Of a stretch of 64,000 nucleotides of DNA, positions 46,448-55,770 are shown one piece after another. The stretch spans positions 62,001 to 126,000 of the forward strand of contig JABHCC010000125.1 in NCBI GenBank assembly GCA_018669475.1, read 5' to 3'. Each line of letters begins with the position of its first letter. The stretch's first letter is position 1. The notes beneath the pieces are model-generated. The model did no database searches. It saw only the letters and a program-made list of their open reading frames with translations, and was not told the DNA's origin. Source of the stretch: Bacteroidota bacterium (lineage in GTDB: Bacteria > Bacteroidota > Bacteroidia > Bacteroidales > UBA12481). The position numbers and the translations under genes were made by a program.

Positions 46448-47470
46448 TCATCGCATAAGAAATCTGAACTTATCTACATTTTTGAGAGCAATACCAGTAC
46501 CTCTTGCCACTGCATGTAATGGATCATCGGCAATATGAAAGGGAATGTTAATCTTCTCAAACAAACGCTTATCAAGTCCGCGCAACAGAGCTCCACCCCC
46601 GGCAAGGTAGATTCCGGAATTAGCAATATCAGCATACAATTCAGGCGGGGTCATTTCTAACACAGTCATAATTGCTGATTCAATTTTCGAAATAGATTTA
46701 TCAAGTGAGTGAGCAATTTCGGAATAAGAAACAGGTATCTCAAAAGGCAGAGCTGTCATCTGATTAGGTCCGCGTACAACGTAATCATGAGGTACTGAAT
46801 CCAATTCAGGAAGAGCTGCCCCAACATTAATTTTGATATCCTCTGCAGTTCGTTCCCCAACTTTGATATTATGCTGATGCCGCATGTAACTCTGAATATC
46901 AAGGGTGAATTCATCCCCGGCAATTCGCATTGATTCATTACATACAATTCCACCCAAAGCAATTACTGCAATTTCAGTTGTACCTCCTCCAATATCTACA
47001 ATCATGTTTCCATCCGGTGCTTCCACATCAAGGCCAATACCTAGAGCCGCAGCCATCGGTTCATAAATCATATATACTTCCCTGGCTCCAGCATGTTCAC
47101 TTGAATCACGTACTGCCCGAACCTCAACTTCTGTGCTCCCGCTTGGAATGCAAATCACCATCTTTAGCGACTGAGAAAAATATTTTTTTGTGGGATTGAT
47201 CATTTTAATCATTCCCCTGATCATCAACTCTGCAGCATTAAAATCGGCTATTACTCCATCCCTTAGTGGTCTGATAACCTTAATATGCTCATGCGTTTTC
47301 CCATGCATCTGCCTGGCCTTCTCTCCAAGAGACAACAATTTTCCAGTATGGGCATCCACTGCAACAATGGATGGTTCATCAACAACAATTTTGTCGTTAT
47401 GAATAATTATTGTATTTGCTGTGCCCAGATCTATCGCAATCTCCTGAGTTAAAAAAGAAAATAAACCCAT
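46448..47470 (-). CDS. mreB: Rod shape-determining protein MreB (actin homologue)
   Basis: The 340-residue protein has actin-fold motifs: phosphate 1 IDLGTANTIIIH, NMIVDIGGGTTEIAVIALGG (phosphate 2) and GIYLAGGGALLRGLDKRL (adenosine). It polymerises on the inner membrane and directs cell-wall elongation. It stands 27 bases after purH and starts the mreBCD-mrdA-rodA run. Confidence 0.97.
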   Translation of the reverse strand: MGLFSFLTQEIAIDLGTANTIIIHNDKIVVDEPSIVAVDAHTGKLLSLGEKARQMHGKTHEHIKVIRPLRDGVIADFNAAELMIRGMIKMINPTKKYFSQSLKMVICIPSGSTEVEVRAVRDSSEHAGAREVYMIYEPMAAALGIGLDVEAPDGNMIVDIGGGTTEIAVIALGGIVCNESMRIAGDEFTLDIQSYMRHQHNIKVGERTAEDIKINVGAALPELDSVPHDYVVRGPNQMTALPFEIPVSYSEIAHSLDKSISKIESAIMTVLEMTPPELYADIANSGIYLAGGGALLRGLDKRLFEKINIPFHIADDPLHAVARGTGIALKNVDKFRFLMR

Positions 47471-47496
47471 AATCGTAACTCTCCTGTATCCGTCAG

Positions 47497-49020
47497 TTAA
47501 TGTTTAAAATGTCTTGTACCTGTAACTACCATACTCATATTATTCTCATCGCAAAAATCAATTGACTCCTTATCCCTGATTGATCCACCTGGTTGAATCA
47601 CTGACTTTATACCTGCTTTGTGTGCAATCTCAACAGAATCTTTGAATGGGAAAAAAGCATCCGATGACATAACAGCTCCATTAAGTTCAAAACCAAACTT
47701 GCCTGCCTTTTCAATTGCCTGTTCCAGTGCATCAATTCTTGATGTTTGCCCCACTCCGCTTGCCAGTAATTGTTCATTTTTGACAAGAACAATAGCATTT
47801 GATTTTGTGTGTTTTACAAGAATATTTGCAAACAGCAGATCTGCAATTTCATCTGAGCTGGGGGATTTTTTTGTGACTGGATTAAAATCATCCCTGCCTT
47901 CAGTTTTCATATCACGATTCTGCCATAATACGCCATCGAGAATCGTTCTGAACTGAACATCCGGCAATTTGGAAGGACGCCGTTTCAAAATAATTCGGTT
48001 CTTCTTCTTGTTCAGAACTTCAAGTGCCTCCTTCTCATAGTCAGGAGCAATAATAACTTCGTAAAATATTTTATCTATCTCCGTTGCTGTTTCAAGATCC
48101 AGCACTCGATTTGTCACCAATATTCCTCCAAAGGCAGAAACCGGGTCACCAGCAAGAGCATCTTTCCAGGCATCTGACATTTTTGCTCGTGAAGCCAATC
48201 CACAAGCATTATTATGTTTAAGAACAGCAAAAGTAGTTTGGCTGAATTCATCAATCAATCGCACTGCAGCATCAATATCCAATAAATTATTATAGGATAT
48301 CTCCTTACCATTAAGTTGTTCAAACAAATCAGACAGATTTCCATAATACCTGCCCTCCTGATGAGGATTCTCCCCATATCGGAGAGTTTTATAATTATCA
48401 AGGCTGAGTTTTAAAGCAGATTTCTTTTCTCCATTAAAATACTGCCAGATAGCAGTATCATAATGAGACGAAACAGCAAAGGCCTCACCAGCCATTTCTT
48501 TCCTTTCATCTAAACTACTTATTCCTTTTTGCTCAGTAAGAATTCTTAAAAGCTCGCCATAAGAATCCTTGGAAGGAACAATAAGTACATCACGGTGATT
48601 TTTTGCAGCGGCCCTGATAAGAGAAATACCACCGATATCAATTTTCTCAATAACTTCTGATTCCGATCCTCCTGCCGCCAGTGTTTCTTCAAAAGGATAT
48701 AAATCAACAATAACCAGATCAATCTCCGGAATACCATATGAAACCATAGTATCCTGATCTTCTGACACTTCCCGCCTGGCTAATATTCCTCCAAAAACCA
48801 TGGGGTGAAGGGTTTTCACCCTGCCTCCCAATATACTTGGATAACCTGTTAAATCTTCAACGCGTGAAACCGGTATACCCTGGCTTTCAACAAAATTGGC
48901 AGTACCACCTGTACTAAATATTCGCACCCCCAACAGGTGTAAATGGGAAATTATTTCATCAAGTTTATCTTTGTGATAAACTGAGATTAGAGCCGTTTTG
49001 ATTTCTTTCTTGTTTCCCAC
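47497..49020 (-). CDS. purH: Bifunctional AICAR formyltransferase/IMP cyclohydrolase
   Basis: The 507-residue protein has the N-terminal MGS-like cyclohydrolase domain (ALISVYHKDKLDEII; HPMVFGGILARR) and the C-terminal transformylase domain (LRYGENPHQEGRYY; LKHNNACGLASR; GAVMSSDAFFPFKDSVE). It performs the last two steps to IMP. It seems to be the first gene of the mre operon, sharing its promoter, which would link purine synthesis and cell shape transcriptionally. Confidence 0.97.
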   Translation of the reverse strand: MGNKKEIKTALISVYHKDKLDEIISHLHLLGVRIFSTGGTANFVESQGIPVSRVEDLTGYPSILGGRVKTLHPMVFGGILARREVSEDQDTMVSYGIPEIDLVIVDLYPFEETLAAGGSESEVIEKIDIGGISLIRAAAKNHRDVLIVPSKDSYGELLRILTEQKGISSLDERKEMAGEAFAVSSHYDTAIWQYFNGEKKSALKLSLDNYKTLRYGENPHQEGRYYGNLSDLFEQLNGKEISYNNLLDIDAAVRLIDEFSQTTFAVLKHNNACGLASRAKMSDAWKDALAGDPVSAFGGILVTNRVLDLETATEIDKIFYEVIIAPDYEKEALEVLNKKKNRIILKRRPSKLPDVQFRTILDGVLWQNRDMKTEGRDDFNPVTKKSPSSDEIADLLFANILVKHTKSNAIVLVKNEQLLASGVGQTSRIDALEQAIEKAGKFGFELNGAVMSSDAFFPFKDSVEIAHKAGIKSVIQPGGSIRDKESIDFCDENNMSMVVTGTRHFKH

Positions 49021-49042
49021 TTGATAAAAGTTTTATTTCAAG

Positions 49043-49050
49043 CAAATTTA
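49043..49050 (-). promoter_or_regulatory. Bacteroidota -7 element TAAATTTG for purH-mre
   Basis: A minus-strand match 22 bases upstream of the purH ATG, in the 82-base gap behind mgtE. It is the only such match in that gap, and no clear promoter lies between purH and mreB. Confidence 0.5.
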
Positions 49051-49102
49051 GATAAATTGTATGAAATTGTATGATGAACCAAACATTACACAATTCCAAT
49101 TT

Positions 49103-50458
49103 TTATAATAGCATATTAGTCAAAGCAAGGTAAATCAGTAAACCCATTATATCATTAGTGGTTGTGATAAATGGACCTGTAGCCAAAGCCGGATCAACCT
49201 TATATCTATTCAATATCAAGGGAACAAAAGTTCCAAAAATTGATGCGAAAATTATTACAGTAAATAAAGCAAGACTAACAGTCGCAGTTAAGAGATATCC
49301 CTCCCCAACGAGGAGATTATAAACAAGCATCAGAACCGATAATATGATCCCATTAACTACACTAATTCTCATTTCACGAAACACTCTTCGGGCAATGCTA
49401 CTCATGTGAATACTATTACTGGCTAAACCCTGAACAATTATCGAAGAAGATTGAACCCCAACATTTCCAGCCATCGCAGCAATCAAAGGAAGAAACATTA
49501 CAAATGCCGTTTCCTGGGCAAGCTCCGGTTTAAAGAAACCAATTACTTTGGCTCCCAGTATCCCCCCAACCAAACCTATGATTAACCAGGGTAAACGAGC
49601 ACGTGTTTGCACCAGTAATCTGTCATCAGGCTCAACATCTTCACTAATACCCGAAATCATCTGGTAATCTTTCTCTGCTTCATCCCTGATTACATCAACA
49701 ACATCATCAATAGTAATTCTGCCGACCAGACGCCCCAGACTATCTACAACAGGTAGAACTACGAGGTCATATTTTTGCATAATTTTTCCAACATCTTCAT
49801 CCTCCATGTCGGTTTTCACAGAAATGATGTCTTTTTCACACAGATTTATTGCCTTTCGATTTGCGGGAGAAATCAGTAGTGTTTTTAATGATAGGATTCC
49901 CTGTAAAACTTCATCATCGTTCAGCACATAAACATAGAAAACCTCCTCTACTTCTTCAACCAGTCGTCTGATTTCTTTAATACACTCATCTACTGTCCAG
50001 TTCTCTTTCACAACAATATACTCCTTTGCCATGATTCCACCGGCGGAATCTTCACTGTAGTTAAGCAAATCTACAATATCACCGGCCTGGTCCATATCAT
50101 CCATCTTGGATAAGACCTCCTCCTGACGCTGCTCTGACATATCGGCAAGAACATCGGCAGCATCGTCTGAATCCATATTGTCGAGATACTTCTGTGCAAT
50201 ATCCTCACTTGGAAGAGCTTTCAGTAATCGTTCTCTGTCATCCTCTTCAATTTCAACCAGTACATCTGCTGCAACTTCTTCATCTAACAATCTGAACAGG
50301 AATAACACCTCCTCCAAACTCAGAAAATCAAAAATTTCAGCCAGGTCTGCCGGATGAAGAGTAGCCATTTGAGACAAAGCCAGGTTTTTATCCTCAGCTC
50401 TGATAATATCTTTTAATTTCTGGATGTAATCCCTGGTTATTTCATATTTGTGTGCCAT
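49103..50458 (-). CDS. mgtE: Magnesium transporter MgtE
   Basis: The 451-residue protein has the three-part MgtE layout. The helical N domain (about 20-135) includes LHPADLAEIFDFL and ALPSEDIAQKYLDNMDSDDAADVLADM. The CBS pair (about 138-260) includes AGGIMAKEYIVVKENWTV and GRITIDDVVDVIRDEAEKD. The five-helix pore domain (about 285-450) includes GNVGVQSSSIIVQGLA, and PFITTTNDIMGLLIYLAL ends the pore. It mediates gated Mg2+ uptake. The ksgA stop lies 70 bases upstream. Confidence 0.95.
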   Translation of the reverse strand: MAHKYEITRDYIQKLKDIIRAEDKNLALSQMATLHPADLAEIFDFLSLEEVLFLFRLLDEEVAADVLVEIEEDDRERLLKALPSEDIAQKYLDNMDSDDAADVLADMSEQRQEEVLSKMDDMDQAGDIVDLLNYSEDSAGGIMAKEYIVVKENWTVDECIKEIRRLVEEVEEVFYVYVLNDDEVLQGILSLKTLLISPANRKAINLCEKDIISVKTDMEDEDVGKIMQKYDLVVLPVVDSLGRLVGRITIDDVVDVIRDEAEKDYQMISGISEDVEPDDRLLVQTRARLPWLIIGLVGGILGAKVIGFFKPELAQETAFVMFLPLIAAMAGNVGVQSSSIIVQGLASNSIHMSSIARRVFREMRISVVNGIILSVLMLVYNLLVGEGYLLTATVSLALFTVIIFASIFGTFVPLILNRYKVDPALATGPFITTTNDIMGLLIYLALTNMLL

Positions 50459-50518
50459 AATAATTTCAGTTTACCAGGTTGAATAATGATAAATGCTGTC
50501 GACGCTGACAGAATGCCG

Positions 50519-50526
50519 CAAAAATA
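50519..50526 (-). promoter_or_regulatory. Bacteroidota -7 element TATTTTTG for mgtE
   Basis: A minus-strand TAnnTTTG match about 60 bases upstream of the mgtE start, just after the ksgA stop. A small hairpin (CTGTC...GACAG) lies between it and the gene. Confidence 0.45.
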
Positions 50527-50527
50527 A

Positions 50528-51316
50528 TCACAAATTCTGAGCTCCGAAAGAGTCGGATTCAATAAATCTCACAAGTTCAATGAATCCATTCAAATCAAGT
50601 TGCTCCGGCCGTAACTTCAGCAATGGTATATCCGCATCTTTTGTTGGTAGCATCATCCCAAGACTGTTTCTAAGGGTTTTACGCCTTTGGTTAAAAGCCG
50701 CCTTAACTACACGTCGGAATAAAACATGATTCAGTTCCACAGGCTGTTCTCCCTTTTTCTCTAATACTAATACACCAGATTTTACTTTAGGTGGCGGCTG
50801 AAACACATTCTCAGGAACTGTAAAAACATATTTTCGTGTAAAATAAGCCTCCAGCAAAACGCTCAATATTCCATATTCTTTCGTTCCCGGTCCAATCGTG
50901 ATACGCCTGGCTACTTCCCTCTGAAACATACCAATAACCTGACTTACCTGTTCACGTGAATCCAGCAGATGGAACAGAATCTGAGTGGAAATATTATATG
51001 GAAAATTACCTATTACGGCAAGCTTTGACTTAAAAGTTGCCCCTAAATCCATTTTGAGAAAATCAGCGTTATAAATGCGACCCTGTAACTCCGGGAAATT
51101 TGTTTCAAGGTACTCTACACTCTCCTTATCAATCTCAACAACATGAACTCGCTCTCCGAATTTTTCCAGCAAAAACTCAGTCAGTACTCCCATTCCCGGA
51201 CCAATTTCAAGAATAATATCTTGAGCTTGTGGCTCTAACAAGTCCACGATCCTCTTTGCAATTCCTTTATCCTTGAGAAAATGCTGACCTAATCCCTTTT
51301 TAGCTTGAACGCGCAT
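50528..51316 (-). CDS. ksgA: 16S rRNA dimethyladenosine transferase
   Basis: The 262-residue protein (from the ATG at 51316) has KKGLGQHFLKDK, SAM motif I EIGPGMGVLTEFLLEK, the catalytic NFPYNIST and a C-terminal domain with AAFNQRRKTLRNSL. It dimethylates two adjacent adenines near the 3-prime end of 16S rRNA. Upstream in-frame start codons exist, but the family begins at this ATG (MRVQAKKGLG). A minus-strand -7 element is found at 51370-51377, interleaved with the promoter of the divergent gene. Confidence 0.95.
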   Translation of the reverse strand: MRVQAKKGLGQHFLKDKGIAKRIVDLLEPQAQDIILEIGPGMGVLTEFLLEKFGERVHVVEIDKESVEYLETNFPELQGRIYNADFLKMDLGATFKSKLAVIGNFPYNISTQILFHLLDSREQVSQVIGMFQREVARRITIGPGTKEYGILSVLLEAYFTRKYVFTVPENVFQPPPKVKSGVLVLEKKGEQPVELNHVLFRRVVKAAFNQRRKTLRNSLGMMLPTKDADIPLLKLRPEQLDLNGFIELVRFIESDSFGAQNL

Positions 51317-51342
51317 ACCCTTTTTGATTTCAATTTTGATTC

Positions 51343-51350
51343 TATCTTTG
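51343..51350 (+). promoter_or_regulatory. Bacteroidota -7 element TATCTTTG (flippase-like gene)
   Basis: A perfect match placing the transcription start near 51356, which favours a TTG start at 51384 or 51390 for the membrane protein gene to its right. Confidence 0.55.
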
Positions 51351-51369
51351 CTTAAGCTCTCAAGCACAT

Positions 51370-51377
51370 CAAATGTA
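51370..51377 (-). promoter_or_regulatory. Bacteroidota -7 element TACATTTG for ksgA
   Basis: A minus-strand TAnnTTTG match 53 bases upstream of the ksgA ATG. It lies inside the expected leader of the divergent transcript, so the two promoters overlap face to face. Confidence 0.45.
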
Positions 51378-51389
51378 ACCATTTTGCAG

Positions 51390-52343
51390 TTGTCAAAACG
51401 TATACAAACTCTGGTCAAGATTCTGATCACCCTGGCGACCTTCGGCTATATTGCCTGGAAGCTCATGAGGTATGAGGATTTGGGTAGTACTGGTCAATTA
51501 TTCATAAGACAATTAGGCGAAGCCCCGGTCTTACTCCTGGTTTTAGCCATACTTATGATGCCCCTGAACTGGTTGCTGGAAATGAAGAAATGGAAAAATC
51601 TCATTTGTTTTTTACACCCAATATCATGGGCAGAAACCATTAGGGCTGTGCTTGCAGGGCTAACAATGGCCCTTCTGACTCCAAACAGAATTGGGGAAAC
51701 TTTCTCGCGTGTGTTTGTTCTGCCCAAAGAGCAAAGAGTTGCAGGAGTAGGTCTGTCAACTGTAAACAGTCTGGCTCAAATCGTTATCATCCAACTATTT
51801 GGAGTACTAGGCATACTTATTTTGCTCAATAATGAGCTATTTCTGGAGACAACCCGAACAAATATTGGATGGACGATATTGGTTTTAGGTGCTCTGATAA
51901 GTGTACTCATTGTTATCATTTTTTTCAGAATCGATAAAATTGGCAAGGTTTTCGGCAGATGGAAAAGAATAAAGAAATTTACTGACTCGATCAATATTAT
52001 TAACAGACTGAGTTACAAGCACAAATGGACTGTACTTTTCTGGTCAGGTCTAAAGTATTTTGTATATACCACGCAGTTTTACCTGCTACTCGTATATTTT
52101 GGTGTTGATATTCCTTGGTACACCTGTTATCCTGCTATGATGACAATCTATATCTTGCTAAACTATATGCCCGTAATTGCTATTGGTGAAGCAGGGATCA
52201 GAGGCTCAGTAACTCTATTTATTATTGGTCAGTTTTCAGAAGCCACAATCAGCATTCTGGCCGCATCCTTTGGTCTTTGGTTGTTGAATATTGTAATTCC
52301 GGCAATTATCGGAGGCTTCATTATGCCCAAAGTGAAATTTTAA
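51390..52343 (+). CDS. Lysylphosphatidylglycerol synthase TM-like (flippase-like) membrane protein
   Basis: About 317 residues with eight or so hydrophobic segments: LVKILITLATFGYIAWKLM, APVLLLVLAILMMPLNWLLE and the block ALLTPNRIGETFSRVFVL, which resembles the LPG_synthase_TM/UPF0104 signature. Near the end VIAIGEAGIRGSVTLFIIG is also typical. Members are linked to lipid flipping or glycolipid export. No ATG fits before the first helix; TTG at 51390 (or 51384) agrees with the promoter. DUF456 and a glycosyltransferase follow with short gaps. Confidence 0.75.
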   Translation: MSKRIQTLVKILITLATFGYIAWKLMRYEDLGSTGQLFIRQLGEAPVLLLVLAILMMPLNWLLEMKKWKNLICFLHPISWAETIRAVLAGLTMALLTPNRIGETFSRVFVLPKEQRVAGVGLSTVNSLAQIVIIQLFGVLGILILLNNELFLETTRTNIGWTILVLGALISVLIVIIFFRIDKIGKVFGRWKRIKKFTDSINIINRLSYKHKWTVLFWSGLKYFVYTTQFYLLLVYFGVDIPWYTCYPAMMTIYILLNYMPVIAIGEAGIRGSVTLFIIGQFSEATISILAASFGLWLLNIVIPAIIGGFIMPKVKF

Positions 52344-52378
52344 TATGTTATTTTTAAGCCCTGTTCAAACAACATAAT

Positions 52379-52855
52379 ATGGATATTCTGTTAATCATTC
52401 TCGGCATAATATTAATACTCATAGGACTAGCAGGCTGTATAGTTCCAATAGTTCCGGGCCCCCCAATCTCCTATGGTGGTATTATTCTTTTGCACCTTAC
52501 AGAGAAAGTTCATTTCGACCAAAAATTCCTTATCACTTGGGCCATCATTGTCACAGCAGTTACAGTTATTGATTTTATGACCCCAATCTGGGGCACAAAG
52601 AAATTTGGTGGTACAAGAAGAGGTACCTGGGGTGCCACTATAGGGCTCCTCCTGGGTTTATTCTTTTTCCCTCCGATTGGTATCATTCTCGGACCATTTG
52701 TCGGAGCCGTTGTTGGTGAACTCACACATTCTGAAGACATGAAAAAGGCTGTGCGATCAGGATTAGGATCTCTTCTGGGCTTTCTTATTGGCACAGGACT
52801 TAAATTTGTTGTATCCGGATTTCTGCTTTACCATTTTTTCAAAGCTGCCTTCTGA
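52379..52855 (+). CDS. DUF456 membrane protein
   Basis: The 158-residue protein has four hydrophobic segments and the DUF456 glycine-rich blocks LIGLAGCIVPIVPGPPISYGG and GLFFFPPIGIILGPFVGAVVGEL. The latter resembles a glycine-zipper. Function is unknown. It sits between a flippase-like protein and a glycosyltransferase, and its stop overlaps the glycosyltransferase start. Confidence 0.85.
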   Translation: MDILLIILGIILILIGLAGCIVPIVPGPPISYGGIILLHLTEKVHFDQKFLITWAIIVTAVTVIDFMTPIWGTKKFGGTRRGTWGATIGLLLGLFFFPPIGIILGPFVGAVVGELTHSEDMKKAVRSGLGSLLGFLIGTGLKFVVSGFLLYHFFKAAF

Positions 52856-53988
52856 TGGCTTCAATCTGGCTGGTTCTGGCGATAATCCTCGGGCTTGCTT
52901 ATCTACTCCTGATGGCCTCAATCCTTGTTGGATGGTTCAAGATCAACAAAGAAGTCATAACATCTGAAATTGCTGATAAAAAAGCGGAAATTAAAGTTTC
53001 TGTTCTGATCGCCTTCAGAAATGAGGCCCCTCACCTTCCAAATATTTTAGAAGATCTCATTCAACAGAATTATCCGGTAGGATTGAGTGAATTTATTCTC
53101 ATTAATGATCATTCCAGTGATAAAGGCCCCGCTATTATTGAAAAGTGCCAACAGCAACATTCTGCCATCAGATTATTGAACAGCCCTCCGGATGAAAAAG
53201 GCAAGAAAAAAGCTTTGCGGTATGGATTGTCATTCAGCCAGGGGGAAATAATTCTCTTCACAGATGCTGATTGCAGATTATCTCCTGACTGGATTAGCAC
53301 AATGGTACAATCGTTTTCCGATCCGTCGTGTATCCTTTGTCAGGGACCTGTTATGATAAGTCCTGCTAAAACTCTTCTTGCAAAACTACAGCAAATAGAG
53401 TTTCTAAGTCTTATGATGAGCGCCGCCGGGTCAATTGGAATCAGGCAGGGAATACTTGTCAGTGGTGCAAATCTGGCCGTTAGCAAAAAGTTTTATCAGA
53501 AAGTTAGCCTGGAGTTGAAGGATCATATAAATACTGGTGATGATATGTTTCTTCTTGAACAAGCAAAAAAAGAGCAAAACAGTAATATTTACTATTGCAG
53601 GCAATCTGGGGCAATTGTCAGCACTCCTCCCATGCAAAAGGGAATTAAACTATGGAACCAGCGAAAAAGATGGAGCTCCAAATCGATTAACTATCAAGAT
53701 AATGGGATACTATTTTCGGCTTTCCTCGTACTTCTCCTCAACTTATTAATCCTTTTATCCTTGCTGGCAGCAATATTCAATGTCATCCCCCCTCATTTTC
53801 CTGTTATCCTATGGATTTTCAAGGCTGCTGTTGAATTTCCTATTATTATGGCAGGATGTAATTTTTACCGGATTCCCAGGGCTGTTTTCTCATTCCCTCT
53901 GGCCCAGCTTATATATCCATTTTACGTTGTTTTCGTTGCCTTCAACGGAGTTTTCGGCTCTTTTAACTGGAAAGACAGAAAAAGATAA
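52855..53988 (+). CDS. Membrane-anchored family 2 glycosyltransferase
   Basis: The 377-residue protein has an N-terminal helix (about 3-25). A GT-A domain follows with KVSVLIAFRNEAPHL, FILINDHSSD, ILFTDADCRL (the DxD-type metal site) and NTGDDMFLLEQ. QRKRWSSKS near residue 275 is the QxxRW acceptor-side motif, and two to three C-terminal helices complete it. Such processive or ceramide-type GT2 enzymes make polysaccharide or glycolipid on the cytosolic face. With the flippase-like and DUF456 proteins it may form a glycolipid synthesis/export unit, which is inference. Confidence 0.87.
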   Translation: MASIWLVLAIILGLAYLLLMASILVGWFKINKEVITSEIADKKAEIKVSVLIAFRNEAPHLPNILEDLIQQNYPVGLSEFILINDHSSDKGPAIIEKCQQQHSAIRLLNSPPDEKGKKKALRYGLSFSQGEIILFTDADCRLSPDWISTMVQSFSDPSCILCQGPVMISPAKTLLAKLQQIEFLSLMMSAAGSIGIRQGILVSGANLAVSKKFYQKVSLELKDHINTGDDMFLLEQAKKEQNSNIYYCRQSGAIVSTPPMQKGIKLWNQRKRWSSKSINYQDNGILFSAFLVLLLNLLILLSLLAAIFNVIPPHFPVILWIFKAAVEFPIIMAGCNFYRIPRAVFSFPLAQLIYPFYVVFVAFNGVFGSFNWKDRKR

Positions 53989-53989
53989 G

Positions 53990-54814
53990 TTATAAATCTC
54001 TTTTCATCATAATTCTACGTGCAATCAAATAAAATATCACCGAATAAACAATTGCCAGAATTAGGTTTTGATAAAGAGGAAGTGATTCTGTAAAACCATT
54101 GATTTCAGCATTCTCCTTAATAAAAGCCACCACTCCATTTTCGGGTATAGGAGTTAACTTTGTAATGACTTTCACCGGAAAAAACAACCCCATCTTAGTC
54201 CAGATATACTTTTTAACTACCAGTCTGATAATAGGCTCCAAAATCAGGGAGTAAACTAATAATACTACCATCGACAATGTCTTATTCTGCAACCAAATAG
54301 CCAGAAACATAGCAAAAACCATATAGCAAATGGCCTGTATAAAGTATATTCCCAACATATACATATGGGAGATAGTATCAGAGAAATCATAACCATTACT
54401 ATAAATCAATCCGAAAATCCAGGCAAAAACAAATATCAAAACTGTATTTGCAAATGCTATAGCAATAATTACCAATAGCTTACCGTGGATTAAATCCAAA
54501 CGACTCATTCCATCTACTATATGCTGCCTGAAAGTGCGAAATGAAAATTCGTTGCCAACCAGGAAAATCACCAATATTGCAAGGAATAAATTTGCTTTGG
54601 CCGCCAACCATGCGTATGTATCCCAGATAACCGGGAAAGAATAGAAGGAGGGTATATCAAGAATATCATTATCAGCCGTCAGATCAGTTTGCAGTTTTAT
54701 CAATGGCAGTACAATAATAGAAATCAGAAACGAGGCCACATAAATAATACCCAAAACTTTAAATACATTGTAATTAAGGGTTTTATTCAATTCTATTCGT
54801 AATAGTCGATTCAT
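53990..54814 (-). CDS. ABC transporter permease (ABC-2 type)
   Basis: The 274-residue protein has about six hydrophobic segments and a hydrophilic extracytoplasmic loop after the first (LQTDLTADNDILDIPSFYS). Its ATPase partner lies 11 bases upstream. The exporter class is inferred from the ATPase and topology; the substrate is unknown. It ends two bases from the stop of the convergent glycosyltransferase gene. Confidence 0.8.
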   Translation of the reverse strand: MNRLLRIELNKTLNYNVFKVLGIIYVASFLISIIVLPLIKLQTDLTADNDILDIPSFYSFPVIWDTYAWLAAKANLFLAILVIFLVGNEFSFRTFRQHIVDGMSRLDLIHGKLLVIIAIAFANTVLIFVFAWIFGLIYSNGYDFSDTISHMYMLGIYFIQAICYMVFAMFLAIWLQNKTLSMVVLLVYSLILEPIIRLVVKKYIWTKMGLFFPVKVITKLTPIPENGVVAFIKENAEINGFTESLPLYQNLILAIVYSVIFYLIARRIMMKRDL

Positions 54815-54825
54815 AAATCTAATTA

Positions 54826-55722
54826 TTAGTTATCCGCTTGTTTAAGCAGTTCCAGAAACTGCTCTTCCAGGCTTTGTTTGTGTATTTCCATTTTATTTAA
54901 AGAGATGCCCTGATCCATCAACGATTTGTTTAGATCTCCTGAAGAAAACCCATCTTTAAGTACAAGCTCAAAATGAATTTGCCCTCCGGATACTTTCTCA
55001 GTTCCCGGATAATTATCCAACAAGTTACCAAGTGTTTCCATATTGTCTGCAGACAAAAAGATTGTCTCTTCAACTTTCATAAGTTGTCCCACCTCACCAC
55101 TAGCCAATAATGTACCGAGTCGAAGTACGGCCACATGGGTGCAAACTTTCTCAACTTCATCCAGAATATGGCTGGCCATTATAATAGTTTTACCTTTTTT
55201 AGCCTCCTCCCGGATGATCTCTCTGACCTCGGCAATCCCTTGAGGATCCAGCCCGTTAGCAGGTTCATCTAAAACTAAAACTTCTGGATCACCCAACATA
55301 ACAGAAGCCAGAGCCAGGCGCTGCTTCATTCCGTATGATAATGTTTGGAAACGGCTTTTGCGTCGCTCATACAATCCCGCCACCTGAAGAACTCTGGAAA
55401 CCTCGGTCATGGGAATATTTTTTATATCACAAATAATCCTCAGATTTCTCTCAAGATTTAAGTAGGGATAAAAATTCGGAGATTCGATCAGAGCTCCGAT
55501 TTTTTGTCGGCTTCCAGGCTTGGGTGCCTCCTCAAACCAGGAGAACTCTCCGGCATTCATTCTTACTATACCCAGGATCATAGCCAGTGTGGTTGTTTTA
55601 CCACTTCCATTCGGACCAAGAATTCCGAATACCTGACCTTTATCAACCTTCAAATGGAGGTCTTTTACCGCATGTACAGGTCCGTATGATTTATCCAGAC
55701 CATTAATTTCAAGAATTGTCAA
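54826..55722 (-). CDS. ABC transporter ATP-binding protein
   Basis: The 298-residue protein has Walker A GPNGSGKTT, the signature region LSYGMKQRLALA, Walker B VLVLDEPANGLDP and a switch histidine in IIMASHIL. The C-terminal 80 residues are an accessory domain seen in bacitracin/antibiotic-type or gliding-type exporters (ending EEQFLELLKQADN). It drives the permease encoded 11 bases downstream. Confidence 0.93.
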   Translation of the reverse strand: MTILEINGLDKSYGPVHAVKDLHLKVDKGQVFGILGPNGSGKTTTLAMILGIVRMNAGEFSWFEEAPKPGSRQKIGALIESPNFYPYLNLERNLRIICDIKNIPMTEVSRVLQVAGLYERRKSRFQTLSYGMKQRLALASVMLGDPEVLVLDEPANGLDPQGIAEVREIIREEAKKGKTIIMASHILDEVEKVCTHVAVLRLGTLLASGEVGQLMKVEETIFLSADNMETLGNLLDNYPGTEKVSGGQIHFELVLKDGFSSGDLNKSLMDQGISLNKMEIHKQSLEEQFLELLKQADN

Positions 55723-55770
55723 AATTGTAGTTCTTAATTTTTGGGGAAATTATAACAAAAAGATATAAAA

